From Glycine soja (Eukaryota; Streptophyta; Magnoliopsida; Fabales; Fabaceae), in the NCBI RefSeq assembly GCF_004193775.1, contig NC_041003.1:30928263-30992262 (forward strand): a stretch of DNA of 64,000 bases. Direction: 5' to 3'. The position numbers and the translations under genes were made by a program. Below the pieces are notes generated by a model. That model was not told the origin of the DNA, did not search any database, and was given only the letters and a program-made list of their open reading frames with translations. Positions 31,502 through 43,959 of this stretch are shown here, piece by piece; position 1 is the stretch's first letter; each line of letters begins with the position of its first letter.

Positions 31502-33779
31502 CATTTACTCCTTGAGGTGAACCCAAATAGTGTTCCTAAGTGTGAAAAAGCCTAACATTTACTCCACTGGTTATAAAAGACAATCCTAGGTGTGAACTTC
31601 ACAGTAACTCTTATCACAAACGAATACTGTAAAAAGTTACATAATATATCTTGGATTCATATTGAGATAGCTTGGACAACAGAGTAAACTAACAGATTAA
31701 TTATAGACCATGACAAGGAAAGCAATAAAGAATACAATCATCACACCCAAATAGTTAAATAGTGTTAACATTGGGTCACAAATCTAATTTGCTCAATGGA
31801 ACTTCAACCAAAAGCAATATGTTTATAGCTTGTAAGTGAAGGTCCAAAATAAAACAACAAATAGAGCTCAACAAAATCAAAAGTACCAATTCTTTGCCAT
31901 AACTTTCACTACCTATTTACGAAATTCCTCTCAAATAGTATCCATCAAATTGACTAGGAAGAAAATCTACAAAATTTGTGATTCAATATGATTGTGATTT
32001 TATGTCATATAACTATATGACTGATATGATATAATTTAGAATGGCTAAACCCCATACATATGGAGGATCCATTTTGAACAAGAAAATGTTTCTCTATAAA
32101 TTTTAAAATACCAGACTTTCTCATATATAAAAAATTGCAAGCATTATGTTAATAACAAATCAATTGGTTGCACATATGGGATACACTAGTATTATAGTAT
32201 ACCATGTTAGTTCAACCTACATAATCAACCATCGAAACAAGGCCAACTCATTCACATAGGAATAGGATCCATAGAATCATGTGTAAGATAAACTTGCAGC
32301 ACCTAGTAACCCATAAAAAGTGATTTACATAAATCCAATTGTTCAATTATAGTTGTAGTTAATCAACACATTAGAATTTACAACATCTAGTAACTTTCAC
32401 AAGGATAACTATTAGCCAAGAATTACTAAAGAATGAGACTCAAAATTGACACTATTTTATGCATTACTTACCCTAAAAGAGCTTCCTGGACCACCTCTTA
32501 GTTGATAAGACCTATTGCACAAGTCAAATGCCTAGAACCCTTTGGGGAAATCAAGAAAGCAAACACATCAATGAACTTAGGCACTAGTACTAGAGCTGAT
32601 AATTGAAGATTTAAGGTCCAATACTCCAATCACATTCAGCAGGTGCTACGCTCATCCCTAACAAAAACATCAAATTATCCTTTAATTTTTACCATTGTAA
32701 AGAGTCAATTGAAATAATAAATAACACTGCAAAATACACTCAAATTGTCTATGTTAATAAATTACTTCCAATTTTCCTCTTATGCATACATAATTTGATT
32801 CTGAATTCTTTCCCTTGTAGTGGATCTTCCAAATATTTCACATTCTCAATGATATTATACAGAGTCAATTTCAAATAAATAACAATATTCCTATAAGCAT
32901 TTATATCTACCAATACCATGTAATAGTAATATATGATCAGTTGATCACTTATCAGTTATTCAAATATACAAAATGAAAACAAACAAACATGTATGCTCAT
33001 CAATGATGTGTAGCAGAAATTAAAACTGAGCTACTAAGAAACAAAAGAAGAACAATTAGAAAAATTGGTGATGGAACTTGGAGAATTTCTTCTTAAATAC
33101 AAGATGTTGTATAACATTACAAACTTGACCTTTTCTTTATCCATAAACATTATATAAAGCTTTTAGAATATGTATAATCACAATTCAACTTTACCTTAGA
33201 AGCTAGATATTGCCTATGCCAAAATATTGAGATACATACAATATTCTCAACAAGACACTTTATAATTTTCACCTGCAAATATGAAGGGAAACAATGTAAT
33301 AAAAGTAATATGCTATATATGCCTAATAACTTTATATGCTCTCATTTTTTCCATTACTAGTCTCCTTTGTCACACTCTGGACTCATCTTCCTCATCTCTG
33401 TTGTGATGTGTTGTTTTGTGCGAGGAAGACAAGGAAGGAGCTTGATTGCAAGATGAAAGAGATAAACAACAAAGCCACCCCATATGGGTCATAGATCAAC
33501 ACCACTAGCAAAAATTAACAAAGCTAGGCTTTCTTAAATAAAACACTAAAAGAACAAGCTTTATTCAAATCAGAATTAGATCACAAAAAAAATGAACATG
33601 TAAAATGAATTATTAAAAAGATAATTGTCATGCCATTGGTTGTATAATAAAAGGCACAACCTCAAGCAACAAAAGTAAAAGGAAGCAAAAAAATACCTAT
33701 CTTTTGGCATAAACCATAGCGTCAACAAGTCGATCTAAACTCGAAACCTGAAAGTGAAGGCTTTCTATAGTGAAGCTTT
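31502..33779. other. Non-coding DNA between the LTR and the ATase pseudogene
   Basis: Moderately AT-rich, intron-like. No domain found. Its left edge continues the sequence interrupted by the long LTR. Confidence 0.45.
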
Positions 33780-34425
33780 CTTCTCATAGTCATCGTCGAT
33801 GCTGCAATAAAGGGTTGTGTTTGGAGTTGGCAATAAGGTGGAGGACAACCTCAGTGTCGGAGGTGATGTTGAAGATGGAGTCGTTGTCTTCGAGGTTGAT
33901 TCAAAGGAGGTTGTCATTGTGGGTCACACTGACGGAGCTGAAGCAGTAACTGACAACAAAGGGCTAGACATTTTTTAGCATGGATTGGCTGATGGTGGAG
34001 TAGCGGGCGTGACCGATGGAGAGGCTGTTGGGGAGATGGTCGAGTTTTGATTAATTGAAGACTTCGAAGACGAGGCCCATGTTGGTGATGGATTAGAGGA
34101 CATTGTTGTTGACAGTGACAATTTTGATGCCTTCTTGGCCGCAATGATGGAGCGCATAGAGGATAAGGTAGTAGAGGCGCGAGGCCTCAGGGTCATCATA
34201 TATGCCCACCACGGCGCACTCCTCGCATGACTTCTCATTGTCCAGCGCACCTTCTTCGGCGTGTGACAAGGTGGCACAGACAATGTCAGAAATTGGGTTT
34301 TTGGAGAAAACGAGAAGAGGGTGTTTAGTGGCAGCACGAGGGGGAGTGGGTGTTCTAGGAAAAAAGTGGGTTTGGAAAGGAAGAGAAGAGGGTTTGGAGA
34401 TGGAAAAGAAGGTTTTCTTCTTGTA
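33780..34425 (-). pseudogene. Amidophosphoribosyltransferase (GPAT/ASE, PurF-type) 5' fragment
   Basis: The minus-strand frame from about 34412 reads a Ser/Pro/Arg-rich transit-peptide-like leader (KPSSLPFQTHFFPRTP, ATKHPLLVFSKNPIS) and then SCEECAVVGIYDDPEASRL, ALHHCGQEGIKIVTVNNN. After TAA the same frame continues with GLVFEVFN, SKLDHLPNSLSIGHARYST, SQSMLKNV and, further on, NITSDTEVVLHLIANSKHNP. These are the N-terminal glutamine amidotransferase domain of chloroplast ATase, first enzyme of purine synthesis; the Cys of EEC is the expected catalytic residue. At least three nonsense codons, a deletion and later shifts kill it. The fragment ends before the PRPP-binding half and shows no introns, as in plant ASE genes. 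Confidence 0.88.
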
Positions 34426-34427
34426 GT

Positions 34428-34656
34428 GATGGTTTATGAGCCCAACGATGGTTTTAGAAGCCGATGTTGAGTGACAATTTTCACATTGATTTTTCTTTAA
34501 ATCAAAGTTGAACAGGTGTTTTCATGACGGTTTTTTGAAAAATCGTTATAGAAAAGTTTGTTTTAATTACAAAAATATCATTGCATTTTTTTCTATGACA
34601 GTTTTCCTACAACCGACATCGATTTCACGTCATAAAAAGTCTTATTTCTAATAGTG
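34428..34656 (-). mobile_element. CACTA-type transposon termini
   Basis: On the minus strand CACTATTAGAAATAAGAC starts at 34656 and CACTACAAGAAG at 34428. CACTA followed by an A-rich stretch is the terminal signature of En/Spm elements in plants. The interval carries subterminal-type repeats (CGATGGTTTT, GACGGTTTTTTG, GACAGTTTTCC). The inner terminus abuts the ATase leader by only about 5 bp. No matching opposite terminus or 3-bp duplication was confirmed. Confidence 0.5.
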
Positions 34657-34662
34657 ATCGTA

Positions 34663-35010
34663 AATATTTTTGAAAATGATGAATCATGGAACAATGATTC
34701 TTAGGAAAGAATTATCTGTTTGGTTGATTATAAATATTTTTATAAGTTTTTTGGGAATCAAGGAATGGCTTGATATTTTTACTAGTTACTTTAATTATTT
34801 ATTACATTAAATAATTTAATAAGTATAATGTGGTATTTTTATAGCAATAAAAAAAATTTAAATAGGGAAATCTAATTAAAAAATTATTTTTGAAAAAAAT
34901 TATTTCTTAAAAATATTATTTTTTAAAATAGAAATCAAACATTAAAAATCAATATTCTCGATTTAAGATTCTAAAAAAACAAAAAAAAAATTATACCAAA
35001 CACCTACTAA
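34663..35010. mobile_element. Relic of the same MITE family as at 42.0 and 43.1 kb
   Basis: TTTACTAGTTACTTTAATTATTTATTACATTAAATAATTT closely resembles 42193-42237, and its reverse complement resembles 43010-43060. Flanks (GGAATCAAGG, AATGATTCTTAGG) also resemble that family. Ends not determined. Confidence 0.5.
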
Positions 35011-38000
35011 AATTCTATTATTATGTCAAGAATTATAGTTGCAAACCACAATTAAAACCTAAATCACCTCAATTAAAATGAAGAAGTGTTATTAATACAT
35101 CTTTTAACATATTTTTACTATTAGTTTAAATTTATTAAAAATAATAAAATTTAGAATAAAACTTGTTAAATAAGAAGTGAGAATAAGAAGTGAGACGCAT
35201 AGTTTTTCATGATTTTAATAACTTTGAGCAAACTATATATTGTATTTAAAAGAATTTGATAAATAAAAAAGACAATATATAGTTAGTGTTTATGTCTTGT
35301 TATAGTTGTCATCATACGTTGTTTTACATATATTAAGAAAAATTAATAAATAAATGAAAAAGAATAATAATTTTATAAAATTAATCTTATCATCATTAAT
35401 TCATTTTTTGTTTTTCAACTCATATCATTAATATTATAAGGAATATAAATGAAACAAAATAATAAACGTTATTTTGAAAAACTAAAATCACAATTATTTT
35501 AGAATAAATTTATTCTACACAAATATTATTATGGAACTGAGAGAGTAACATTTTTCTTAAAAATATCTAATTTCTCTTGACTTCAATGCAACACAACTTT
35601 TTATGCTCTATTTTTTAAAATAAGTATCAATACATTTTTTCCCTTTATTTCTTGACCCCAAGTCTCTTACTCTCTGAAGCATATATATATGTCTCTATAC
35701 AAAAAAAATAAGCATCATGGCATGCAACTTTTGTTTACCCCATCTTTCTATGTAATTAGTAACTATGAGCAGAGCCTTAGAGAGTTGAATTTAGCACACA
35801 CAACAACACAATAGCTTGAAACAGAAAATATTACAGGCTGTAAAGCCAAAAAAGAGAGGCAAAGTGAGAAACAAATAGGTACCCATTTCTGTCTTCTGTG
35901 TTAGTTCAAACCAACCAAAGGAATACTACTATAAATCAACAAGTAATTATTTTGGACTTCTACCTACTAAAGTTTGTTGCATTTCAGCATTATCTAACAC
36001 TTTTTTTTTATTCCAAACATATTTTTTATGATTTTTCATATGTTTATTTTAAAGCAATGTGAATTTATTTATTTAATATATAAAAGATCTCATAAGTTAT
36101 ACAATATGCATGATTTTTATTTTTATTTAATTATTTATAATAAATAAATTTTAATTTAATATAATTAAATATAAAAACAAAGGTGAAATAAAAATTATTA
36201 ATATATATAAAATAATTATAAAAAAATTGTACCAAAAATAAATACTAAACATATTTATTTTTTTTGTTATTATTTTCAAATTTTAGTTTACAAAATATAT
36301 TTTGAAATAATAAAATTTATATGCATATTAATATAATTATTTTTATCATCACTTATTTTTTATTCATAAAAATATTTTAAAGAAAAAAATTAAATGGATA
36401 ATTGTATAACTTATGAAGAGTATCACATTTAATGAATATATAATTTATTTAATAAAAATATAATAAATATACTATATTGACTACATATAATATTTGATAA
36501 TATTGTATAATGTTATTCATTGCAAAAAATAATCGAATTCATAACGATATTTTTGTAATGACAATTACATTGTTGGCAAAGATAAACATTTAGCAACAAC
36601 ATTTAATAATCGTTGGGATAAGATTTATCTTTTAACAACAAAATAAGTATAGTGAGGAAAACTATATTTATACCAATGATCAAACTTGTCACTACAAATG
36701 CTGTTAAAAAAAATGTTTTTCTATATCAACGTGTTTGTTATCGTTGAAAAAGGTATAACTTAATGCCAACAACATTCAAAATCACTCACAAAAAGTTATA
36801 TTTCTATAACAATGAACATGTTGTCATTAGGAAAAAATAATTTTTTATGCCAACAATGTTGGCCGTCATTGCAAAAAGTTACTTTTTTATGCCAACACAC
36901 TTTTGTTGCAAAATGCTATTTTTTTATTTCTTTGAACCAATTCAATATATATATCCCAATAATAACTAAGAATGTGAATTAAAAGTCACTCTAGCTTAAC
37001 TAGACCAAAAAGAAAAATTATATCCTAATAATATTATTTGTTGTATGATAAGCTAAAACAAATTGATGCCAAAAATCAACTTATAATCAAGAGTTTTCTT
37101 ACACATATACGTGAAAATTAATATTTCAGTTGTTTTAGTCTATTAAATTAGCAAGTTTTTTAGTATTTTTAAATTTAAATAAAAAGTCAATTAATAATCT
37201 ATTGTATGTTTTTTATACATATATATCTATCATTAGTTTAATAGTCCGTTTTAATGTACATTTTTCTTAAATTAAATTTTAATATTTTATTATTGTTCAA
37301 ATAAAAATATTAATATGTCATTATTTAAAATTTATATTTTTTACTTCAACAGGAAAAAAAATTTAAATAAAAATTTCTCAAAAGATTCTATTTTTCATAT
37401 AGATATACTTTAAAGATTTTATTGATACTGAGTTCTGAATTTGGTGTATTGGCACAAGATATTTAACTTATTAATAAGATTTTGATGTTATGTGAAATGT
37501 TAGGGGAATTTTTCTGGTAAATATTTTAGGGGTAGTTAATTTGAATTTAATTTTTTTAATAAAAAAATTAATTTAAATGTTAATAATGATCAATTTTAAA
37601 ATTTTAATAGTTGGAAAAAAATTAGCGCTAAAAATTAAGGGAGAAATAGCTCATCAGATTTTTTTCTCCATTTGTATTACTCCACTCTTCCTATTAGCAA
37701 CGACATCAAAAATAAATATGTTATCCTTATTAGTTATTTTCATTTTTATATTCTTATTTTTCATTCATAATTTCTTAACATTTTCCTCATCATGTAAAAA
37801 ATGTTAACCAATTTTTTTTAAAATCAGTCATATGATGGAAATGAAATGTCCATATTATAAGTCATTGTTATCTTAAATTATATATTACTTTAATATGATA
37901 AATAATAATTTAATATATGAAATTATCAAATAGCGTTTAAATTTAAACAAGAATTAACGGATAAGTACTAGAAGAGTTTACACTTCAACAAAAAAATTTG

Positions 38001-38704
38001 AAGAGTTTACCTATATTTATAGATAATAATTGTATTTATTAATTTTTTTATTATAATTGTCATGTGATTTTTTATTTATTTTATATGTGTGTATTTTAAA
38101 AAAAATAAGAAAAGGAAAAAAAAAATCTCCATTGAAAGCCATAGCAATGGTGATGAAATGTTGATATTTAAAATTAGACACACATTACAAAGATTTTCAT
38201 ATATAAAAATAAAAGGAGAGAGATATGTTTACAAAATTTTTGTTTTTAGGGAGATACATTTACACTTATTGGAGATAAAATTGTGGATTCTGATTATTTA
38301 TTTTAAATGTTAATTATTTTTATTTTACAGGTTAATTTTTTTTTTAACTTATTAATTATAAATTTTTAATTGATTGTGTGTAAGGGTAATGTGTTAGGTT
38401 TGTGTCCATTCTAGAATTTCTCCCATTTTTTTAATTAAAAATCATTTAGTTAAAATTCTAACTTGATATAACAAAAATAGGATGTTGTTGGACAAAAAAA
38501 AGAAGAAGTGTAAATTCTTGTTAGTTAAGTTAAAAGATTTTATCTTCATATTCTTTTTAATAACCCTAAATTTAATTGTTAAGATTTTCAAATCAAATTG
38601 ATAATTACTAATTATTGAGCATTTTCAAATCAGATTTTTTAATAACACTATAAATCCCTAGTTGAACCATATGAATTGATATATCATAAATTTTATTTTA
38701 AAAT

Positions 38705-38746
<42 letters not shown>

Positions 38747-39012
38747 TGTGGCTATTATAATGAGTAAAAAGATTAACATTTGATTGATTTGTTAACAATT
38801 AACATAATTACATAACAGAGGTTACATGAAAAATAAAAGTTTAAAATAAAAATAATTATCCATATTAACTAGTGCTTGACACTTGCAAATAGGCATAATC
38901 AGCAAATGTGTTTTAAATAATGTTACTATGTACATTAATTAATTGAATTTATTTGAAGGGAATGAATGTAATGTTGTCACCTAGCATCATTCATGGAATC
39001 AAACCTTCTTAT
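35011..39012. other. AT-rich intergenic DNA, no gene
   Basis: Homopolymer and short-repeat rich. At 36530-36930 a degenerate repeat of TTATGCCAACAA..GTCATTGCAAAAAGTTA words occurs five or six times, like subterminal repeats of a CACTA or Mutator relic. A (TA)n run occupies 38709-38742. The open frames at 37577 and 38089 are Lys/Ile/Phe-rich and random in appearance. Confidence 0.5.
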
Positions 39013-40580
39013 ATAGAGAGAGATGTCATATCTTCTGAGAATGATGGTGAGAATGAGAATAACTAATCTCAATCGTTAGATTAAAATAAAAGGTCAAGAT
39101 TAAAATATTTTAAGCATAAATAGTCATTTTTGTCATTGAATATGTAGAGTGTTAATAAATTCATCCCCGATGAAAATTCAAATTGTATTCCCTAAAAGTA
39201 AAAAAAAAAAAGTGTGACAAATCCATGCATCCGTTAACTTCTGTCTGTCACCTTCAATGAAAGAGTCTACGTGGCACAAAGAGACAAAAATATCACAAAA
39301 ATGATTGCTTACATGGCTGTTGAATAGATTGGACCAAAATGTCAGTAAGTTACCATTAGATCAAAATGTCAGTAATTTTTTATTGAATCAAAATGTCAAG
39401 TACATTTTCCATTAAACTAATCTGTCAAACCCCAAATTCTGTTTCATTTAAGGACAAAATATAATTTAATTTTTATCTTCCCTTTTTTTTATCATTACAG
39501 TAAATACTTAAAAAATAGGGAAGCAAACATAAGTTGAAACAAACATAATAATAAGCACAATATTGATTAATAAACATAATTTGACTTTTGCTATGAAATT
39601 TTTAATGTGATAGTACTTTACCCAAAATATGAGACTTAAACAAAAATACACAACCATTAAGTTAATCCTTACAAAAAATAAAATCCAACTTGATTTTGTC
39701 ACTACCTAATGCTGTCACAATAGAAAATTTCCAAAATAAACATTCTACCAATGTACAAAAATAAACATTGTAAAATTGTATCAATCATTACAAATTTATC
39801 CAAATTATAATAATTAGTCATAATCTACTATAAACAAAAGATAAACATATCTCATATTTCACTTCTTCGAATCTTGGCAGCAGGACAACCCTGGTGTGGA
39901 TATGAAGCTCATGTAATTCAGTTAGTTCATCCTATGAGATGGTACATCTGGGAATATAATTTGAATTGGTGCTTAAGGCCTAACTAGAGGTGGTCTAAAC
40001 ACAGTTGACAGTAATAGAGATATGAAGCTTATTTCCTATAACGTTAGGAGTTGGAGCACCTCACTACATATTGACTAGTTATGAATAACATAATTTAACC
40101 ATAACTAATTAGTTATAAGTAAAAGTCACTCATAGTACTAGGAGTTGGAGCACTTTGAGTGGTAGTTGGAGTTGGAGATGAAGCATTTCCAACATTAGGA
40201 GTTGAATTACTTTCAAAATTAATTGGATGAGCAGATTAAGAGCAATTAATCTCATCCTACATATATGTAAGATGAAGGTGTCAGTGGCGACAGTGGCGAC
40301 AACAGTCATGGTTGTGGAGATAAAGGTGGTCATCACAACAATTATAGTAGTGGTAGCAGCTGTGATGGTGGTGATTATGATAACGATCTTTACGTAAATT
40401 AAACCTTTAAGATATTTGATTTTATATTTGGTAAATCTTATAGAAATTTTATGGTTAAATGTGATATTAATTTGAATTTAAAATATTTTAATCTTGACCT
40501 TTCATTTTAATCTAATGGTTGAGATTAATCGCTCATTCTAACATAAGATCGTCATTTTCATATGATACGTCATATATAGG
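39013..40580. mobile_element. Element bounded by about 100-bp inverted repeats, 1.57 kb
   Basis: The left arm (39013-39114) includes AATCTCAATCGTTAGATTAAA and the reverse complement of the right arm (40478-40580) includes AATCTCAACCATTAGATTAAA, both continuing with the same GGTCAAGATTAAAATATTTTAA. Similarity extends outward to ATGTCATATCTTCTGAGAATG at lower identity. The interior holds no transposase; a short minus-strand Ser/Thr/Pro-rich stretch near 40125-40210 is unassigned. Superfamily is unknown. Confidence 0.6.
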
Positions 40581-40595
40581 TGCATGCGTACGCAC

Positions 40596-40601
40596 ACACA
40601 C

Positions 40602-40637
<36 letters not shown>

Positions 40638-40640
40638 TAA
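40596..40640. repeat. (TG)n(TA)n compound microsatellite
   Basis: CACACACACG followed by (TG) and then (TA) repeats, about 45 bp. Confidence 0.9.
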
Positions 40641-42020
40641 CTAGTTAAATATTTTGTACCTTGCATGTGTATGAATTTTATAATTTATAACTTATAACTT
40701 TTTAATGTATTTAACTATTATATTTTGATTAATAAAAATGTATGTTAGTAGATATATATTTTAGTATGTGACACATGATAGTTATCGATAGTAACTAATA
40801 TACAATACAATTATATATTTGTAAATGTATGTCTTGAAAAGTAATTACCTTTTAAATATATTTTCTATATACGTGTAAATTAACTATATACATAATTTGT
40901 ATTAAAAAAATAGTAACAAAAAAATATTTTAAATTAATTTTGTTATTTTTAATTTCTTTAATATGCTATGAATTTGAAACAAATATCAATTTGAATGTTA
41001 AAATTATAAAAATCAAATAGTTACTCTAATTAATGAAACGGTGCATTTTAATGAATTCAAAATGGACAAAATCATTTGCATTTTGGGCTAGGTTTTTTTA
41101 ATAAAAAAATATTGTTAAGTGAAATTGGTTTTAGTTTGATCACTTGTATCCTTCATTGATAATCATTTTGTTTGAGTTTTATAGGATTACTATACTCCTC
41201 CTCTTCCTCCATGTATTTAATAAATTAGTTCTAATCTAATATTATTTTTTGTATTGTTTATGTCAATTAAAATTTAAATTTGATTAAAATTAGCAAATAT
41301 TGATTTTATTATTTTTCACAATTTTATTGTTATTTTTATTTTATTGATATGAACTTTATATTCAGTTAAATAAATATTTGAACTTTTTAATTTGAATATA
41401 ATGTATTGACCTTTGAGTATTTTTTTGGATATTATGTTATTGGTATGAAGCACCAACCTTGCCAATAATTAATCTTTGTTAGGGAACCTAAATGACAACT
41501 TTTAGTAGAATTCTTTTTCTAACCACATTTTTTACATCCACAATGTTCAAACCCAAAAAATCTTACGTAAGGAGACTAAATCTCGTATAACTCAGATCAA
41601 GACTTGTTAGTGGCTTTTGAATATAAATTAATTAGTATGCTTATTAATTAATTTGTATGATATGTTTTTATTACTATATTTGTGTTATTCATTAATTTGA
41701 ATTTGAAAATATATATTTATCAGTTATTATATTCTAATCATGATTAATACTATAATTAGAATAAAAAATATATATTAGTGTTATTAATTAATTTTAATTA
41801 TAAGATATAATTACATTATTCATTATAATCTTCTAATCATTAATGATTATGCAATTATAGTATAATGTGAATAAACATGGTAATGTCAAGTGGGTATATG
41901 TCAGTAACAAAACATTCTTTTATATAATATAGTAGATAGATAATAGATAATAGATTTTTCTTAGAAGGTGTTTGATAGGGATGAAATTTTTTGTTTACAA
42001 AGAATCATAGGTTAGTAAAC
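40641..42020. other. AT-rich intergenic DNA, no gene
   Basis: No coding signal. At about 41963-42010 a partial copy of the MITE end seen at 42024 (GTTTGATAGGGATGAAATTTTTT) is present. Confidence 0.5.
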
Positions 42021-42023
42021 TTA

Positions 42024-42875
42024 GGGAGCATTTGATAGGGAAGAAATTTTTTTATTCCCAAGAATCATGATTTCTGAGAATCATGAATCCTAAAAATCAT
42101 CCTTGGAATGAACAAAATCTGTTTGTTTAGCCATTGGAAATATATAGACAAATTTCCTGGAAAGCAAAGAGTTAATTAATTATGTGATATTTTTACCAGT
42201 TACTTTAATTATCTATTACATTAAATGATTTAATAAAATAACATGATATTTTTACTATAGTTAACAAAATTAAACTCAAAAAATTATAAGATTCTCACAT
42301 CCTTTATAGGAATGTTTTTGTGGAAAATATAACTTAAAAACATTCTTGGGAAATCTTCTTTTCCATGAATGTTATTCTTTAAGATGTATATCAGACATGG
42401 AAAACTAAGGGTGAGTTTGGTTTGCATTTTTGTTTTTTGTTTTCATTTCCTGTTTTCATTTTCTGAAAACCGTTTTCATTTTCAAAAGATTAGAATTCTG
42501 AAAACATGTTTGGTTTGACTTCTTGTTTTATGCTTTCAAATAAAAACACTGAAAATGTGTTTTCAAAAGGAAACGTATTTTTAAATTTGCTTAAAATTAC
42601 ATTCCTTGCCACCGCGTTTTCATTTTATCCAAAATGATATTTCTGGTTTCAACTGAAAACAATGAAAACGAGATTTTATTGTTTTCAGTTTTTGGTTCGT
42701 TTGAGAAAATATTTTCACTGAAAATGTTTTCAAAAATCCAACCAAACGCATTTCCATCACCATTTTCTATTTCTAGTGAAAATGAAAACAGAAAACAATC
42801 AAATCAAACACTCCCTAAGTTTCCCAACCTATGATTCCCCGTCAACAAAAAAAATTCTCTCCTATCAAAGTCCCC
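42024..42875. mobile_element. PIF/Harbinger-type MITE with TTA duplication, containing a second MITE
   Basis: The left end GGGAGCATTTGATAGGGAAG and the reverse complement of the right end (GGGGACTTTGATAGGAGAG) are inverted repeats. TTA flanks both sides (42021-42023 and 42876-42878). Without the nested element (407 bp plus 3-bp duplication) it is about 442 bp. It has no ORF. Confidence 0.72.
42409..42815. mobile_element. Nested Tourist-like MITE, 407 bp, TAA duplication
   Basis: Starts GGGTGAGTTTGGTTTG, and the right end's reverse complement starts GGGAGTGTTTGATTTG. TAA occurs at 42406-42408 and 42816-42818. A 3-bp TAA/TTA duplication is the PIF/Harbinger signature. The interior is built of TGAAAACA/TTTTCATTTTC words in both orientations, so it is hairpin-like. 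A 66-codon frame at 42634 is spurious. Confidence 0.8.
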
Positions 42876-42889
42876 TTAGTTTCTCATAA

Positions 42890-43200
42890 TATATACATGG
42901 AAAAAGAAGGTTTTAGATGAATGTTTTTTGGTTATGTTTCCCATGAAAACTTTCTCATGAGGGGAGGAGAGAATCTTACTTTTTCGAGTTTAATTTTTCT
43001 TTTACTATAATAAAAATATCATGTCACTCTTATTAAATTATTTAATATGGTAAAATATCAAGTAATTCTTTGATTCCCAAGAAATTTGTCTAAATATTTT
43101 GAATGACCAACCAAATAAATTTTATTCATTCCCAGAAAATATGATTATCAGGATTCATGCTTCACAAAAATCATGATTCTTGAATATGAAAAAGTTTATT
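42890..43200. repeat. Inverted relic of the outer MITE family
   Basis: Contains ATTTAATATGGTAAAATATCAAG and CCAACCAAATAAATTT, reverse-complement relatives of the 42.1-42.2 kb MITE body, and ends with CATGATTCTTGAATATG. It lies directly right of the nested pair in opposite orientation. Confidence 0.45.
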
Positions 43201-43959
43201 CCTTATTACATTCTTATTGTAATAAATTTTATATTGTCAACTTAAATATGAATTTAGTTCATGTATCGTTGCATTTTTTTATTTTTATCTCCAGAAATTC
43301 ATTTTTAGTCTCAATAAGTTTACATTTTTCAAATTTTAATCCCTAAAATACGACTTGCAAGAACTAAAATGAGAAAAAAAAATTGAAATCTTAAAATGAC
43401 TTAAATTAAAAAGGCACAAATTTACTGAGGCTAAAAATGCAAAAATATAAATATAGGGACCAAAATTGAGAAAGAGTAAATTTATATGAATTTGGTTTTT
43501 CTTTTATCTAAATTCTTTTAAACTTTTTCCACTAGCTAAGCCAATTTAGTTGCACCCCTTCTCTCAAAGTTAAGTTGCAGAGTGTCCTTAAATTGAGATT
43601 ACCAAGTAAATTTGAATTAAATTAATTTTGACAATAATGAAATAAAAATATATTAAACACATTTTTAAAAACAATTATAAATAATGAAATCTTTTTAATC
43701 AAAGTTGTAAATTTGATTACCTTGAATAAATCAAACAACATTTTTTTTTATGTAAAGACAATTTCCTTGCCTCCTCCAAATTACTACGCATGATTGAAAT
43801 AATTGTCTCAATTACAAACTTGTGTTGGTCAAACCTATGTAAAACAACATATATTGATGAGTTAAACCATAATGAAAATAAAAAATTCATATCATATACT
43901 AAAAAAATTACTCTCTCTTCCATTTTTAGAAGTATATAGTTTTTTCATCCATCATTATA
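43201..43959. other. AT-rich intergenic DNA, no gene
   Basis: No coding similarity recognised. The minus-strand frame at 43717-43923 has no domain. Confidence 0.45.

Noticed and set aside
33914..34337. Minus-strand frames of 76 and 120 aa
   Set aside because: They are the wrong frames of the ATase pseudogene; the correct frame gives the amidotransferase motifs.
33503..34656. CACTAGCAAAAAT at 33503 as the partner terminus of the CACTA end at 34656
   Set aside because: Similarity beyond CACTA is weak, and the flanking triplets (CAC and ATC) do not match.
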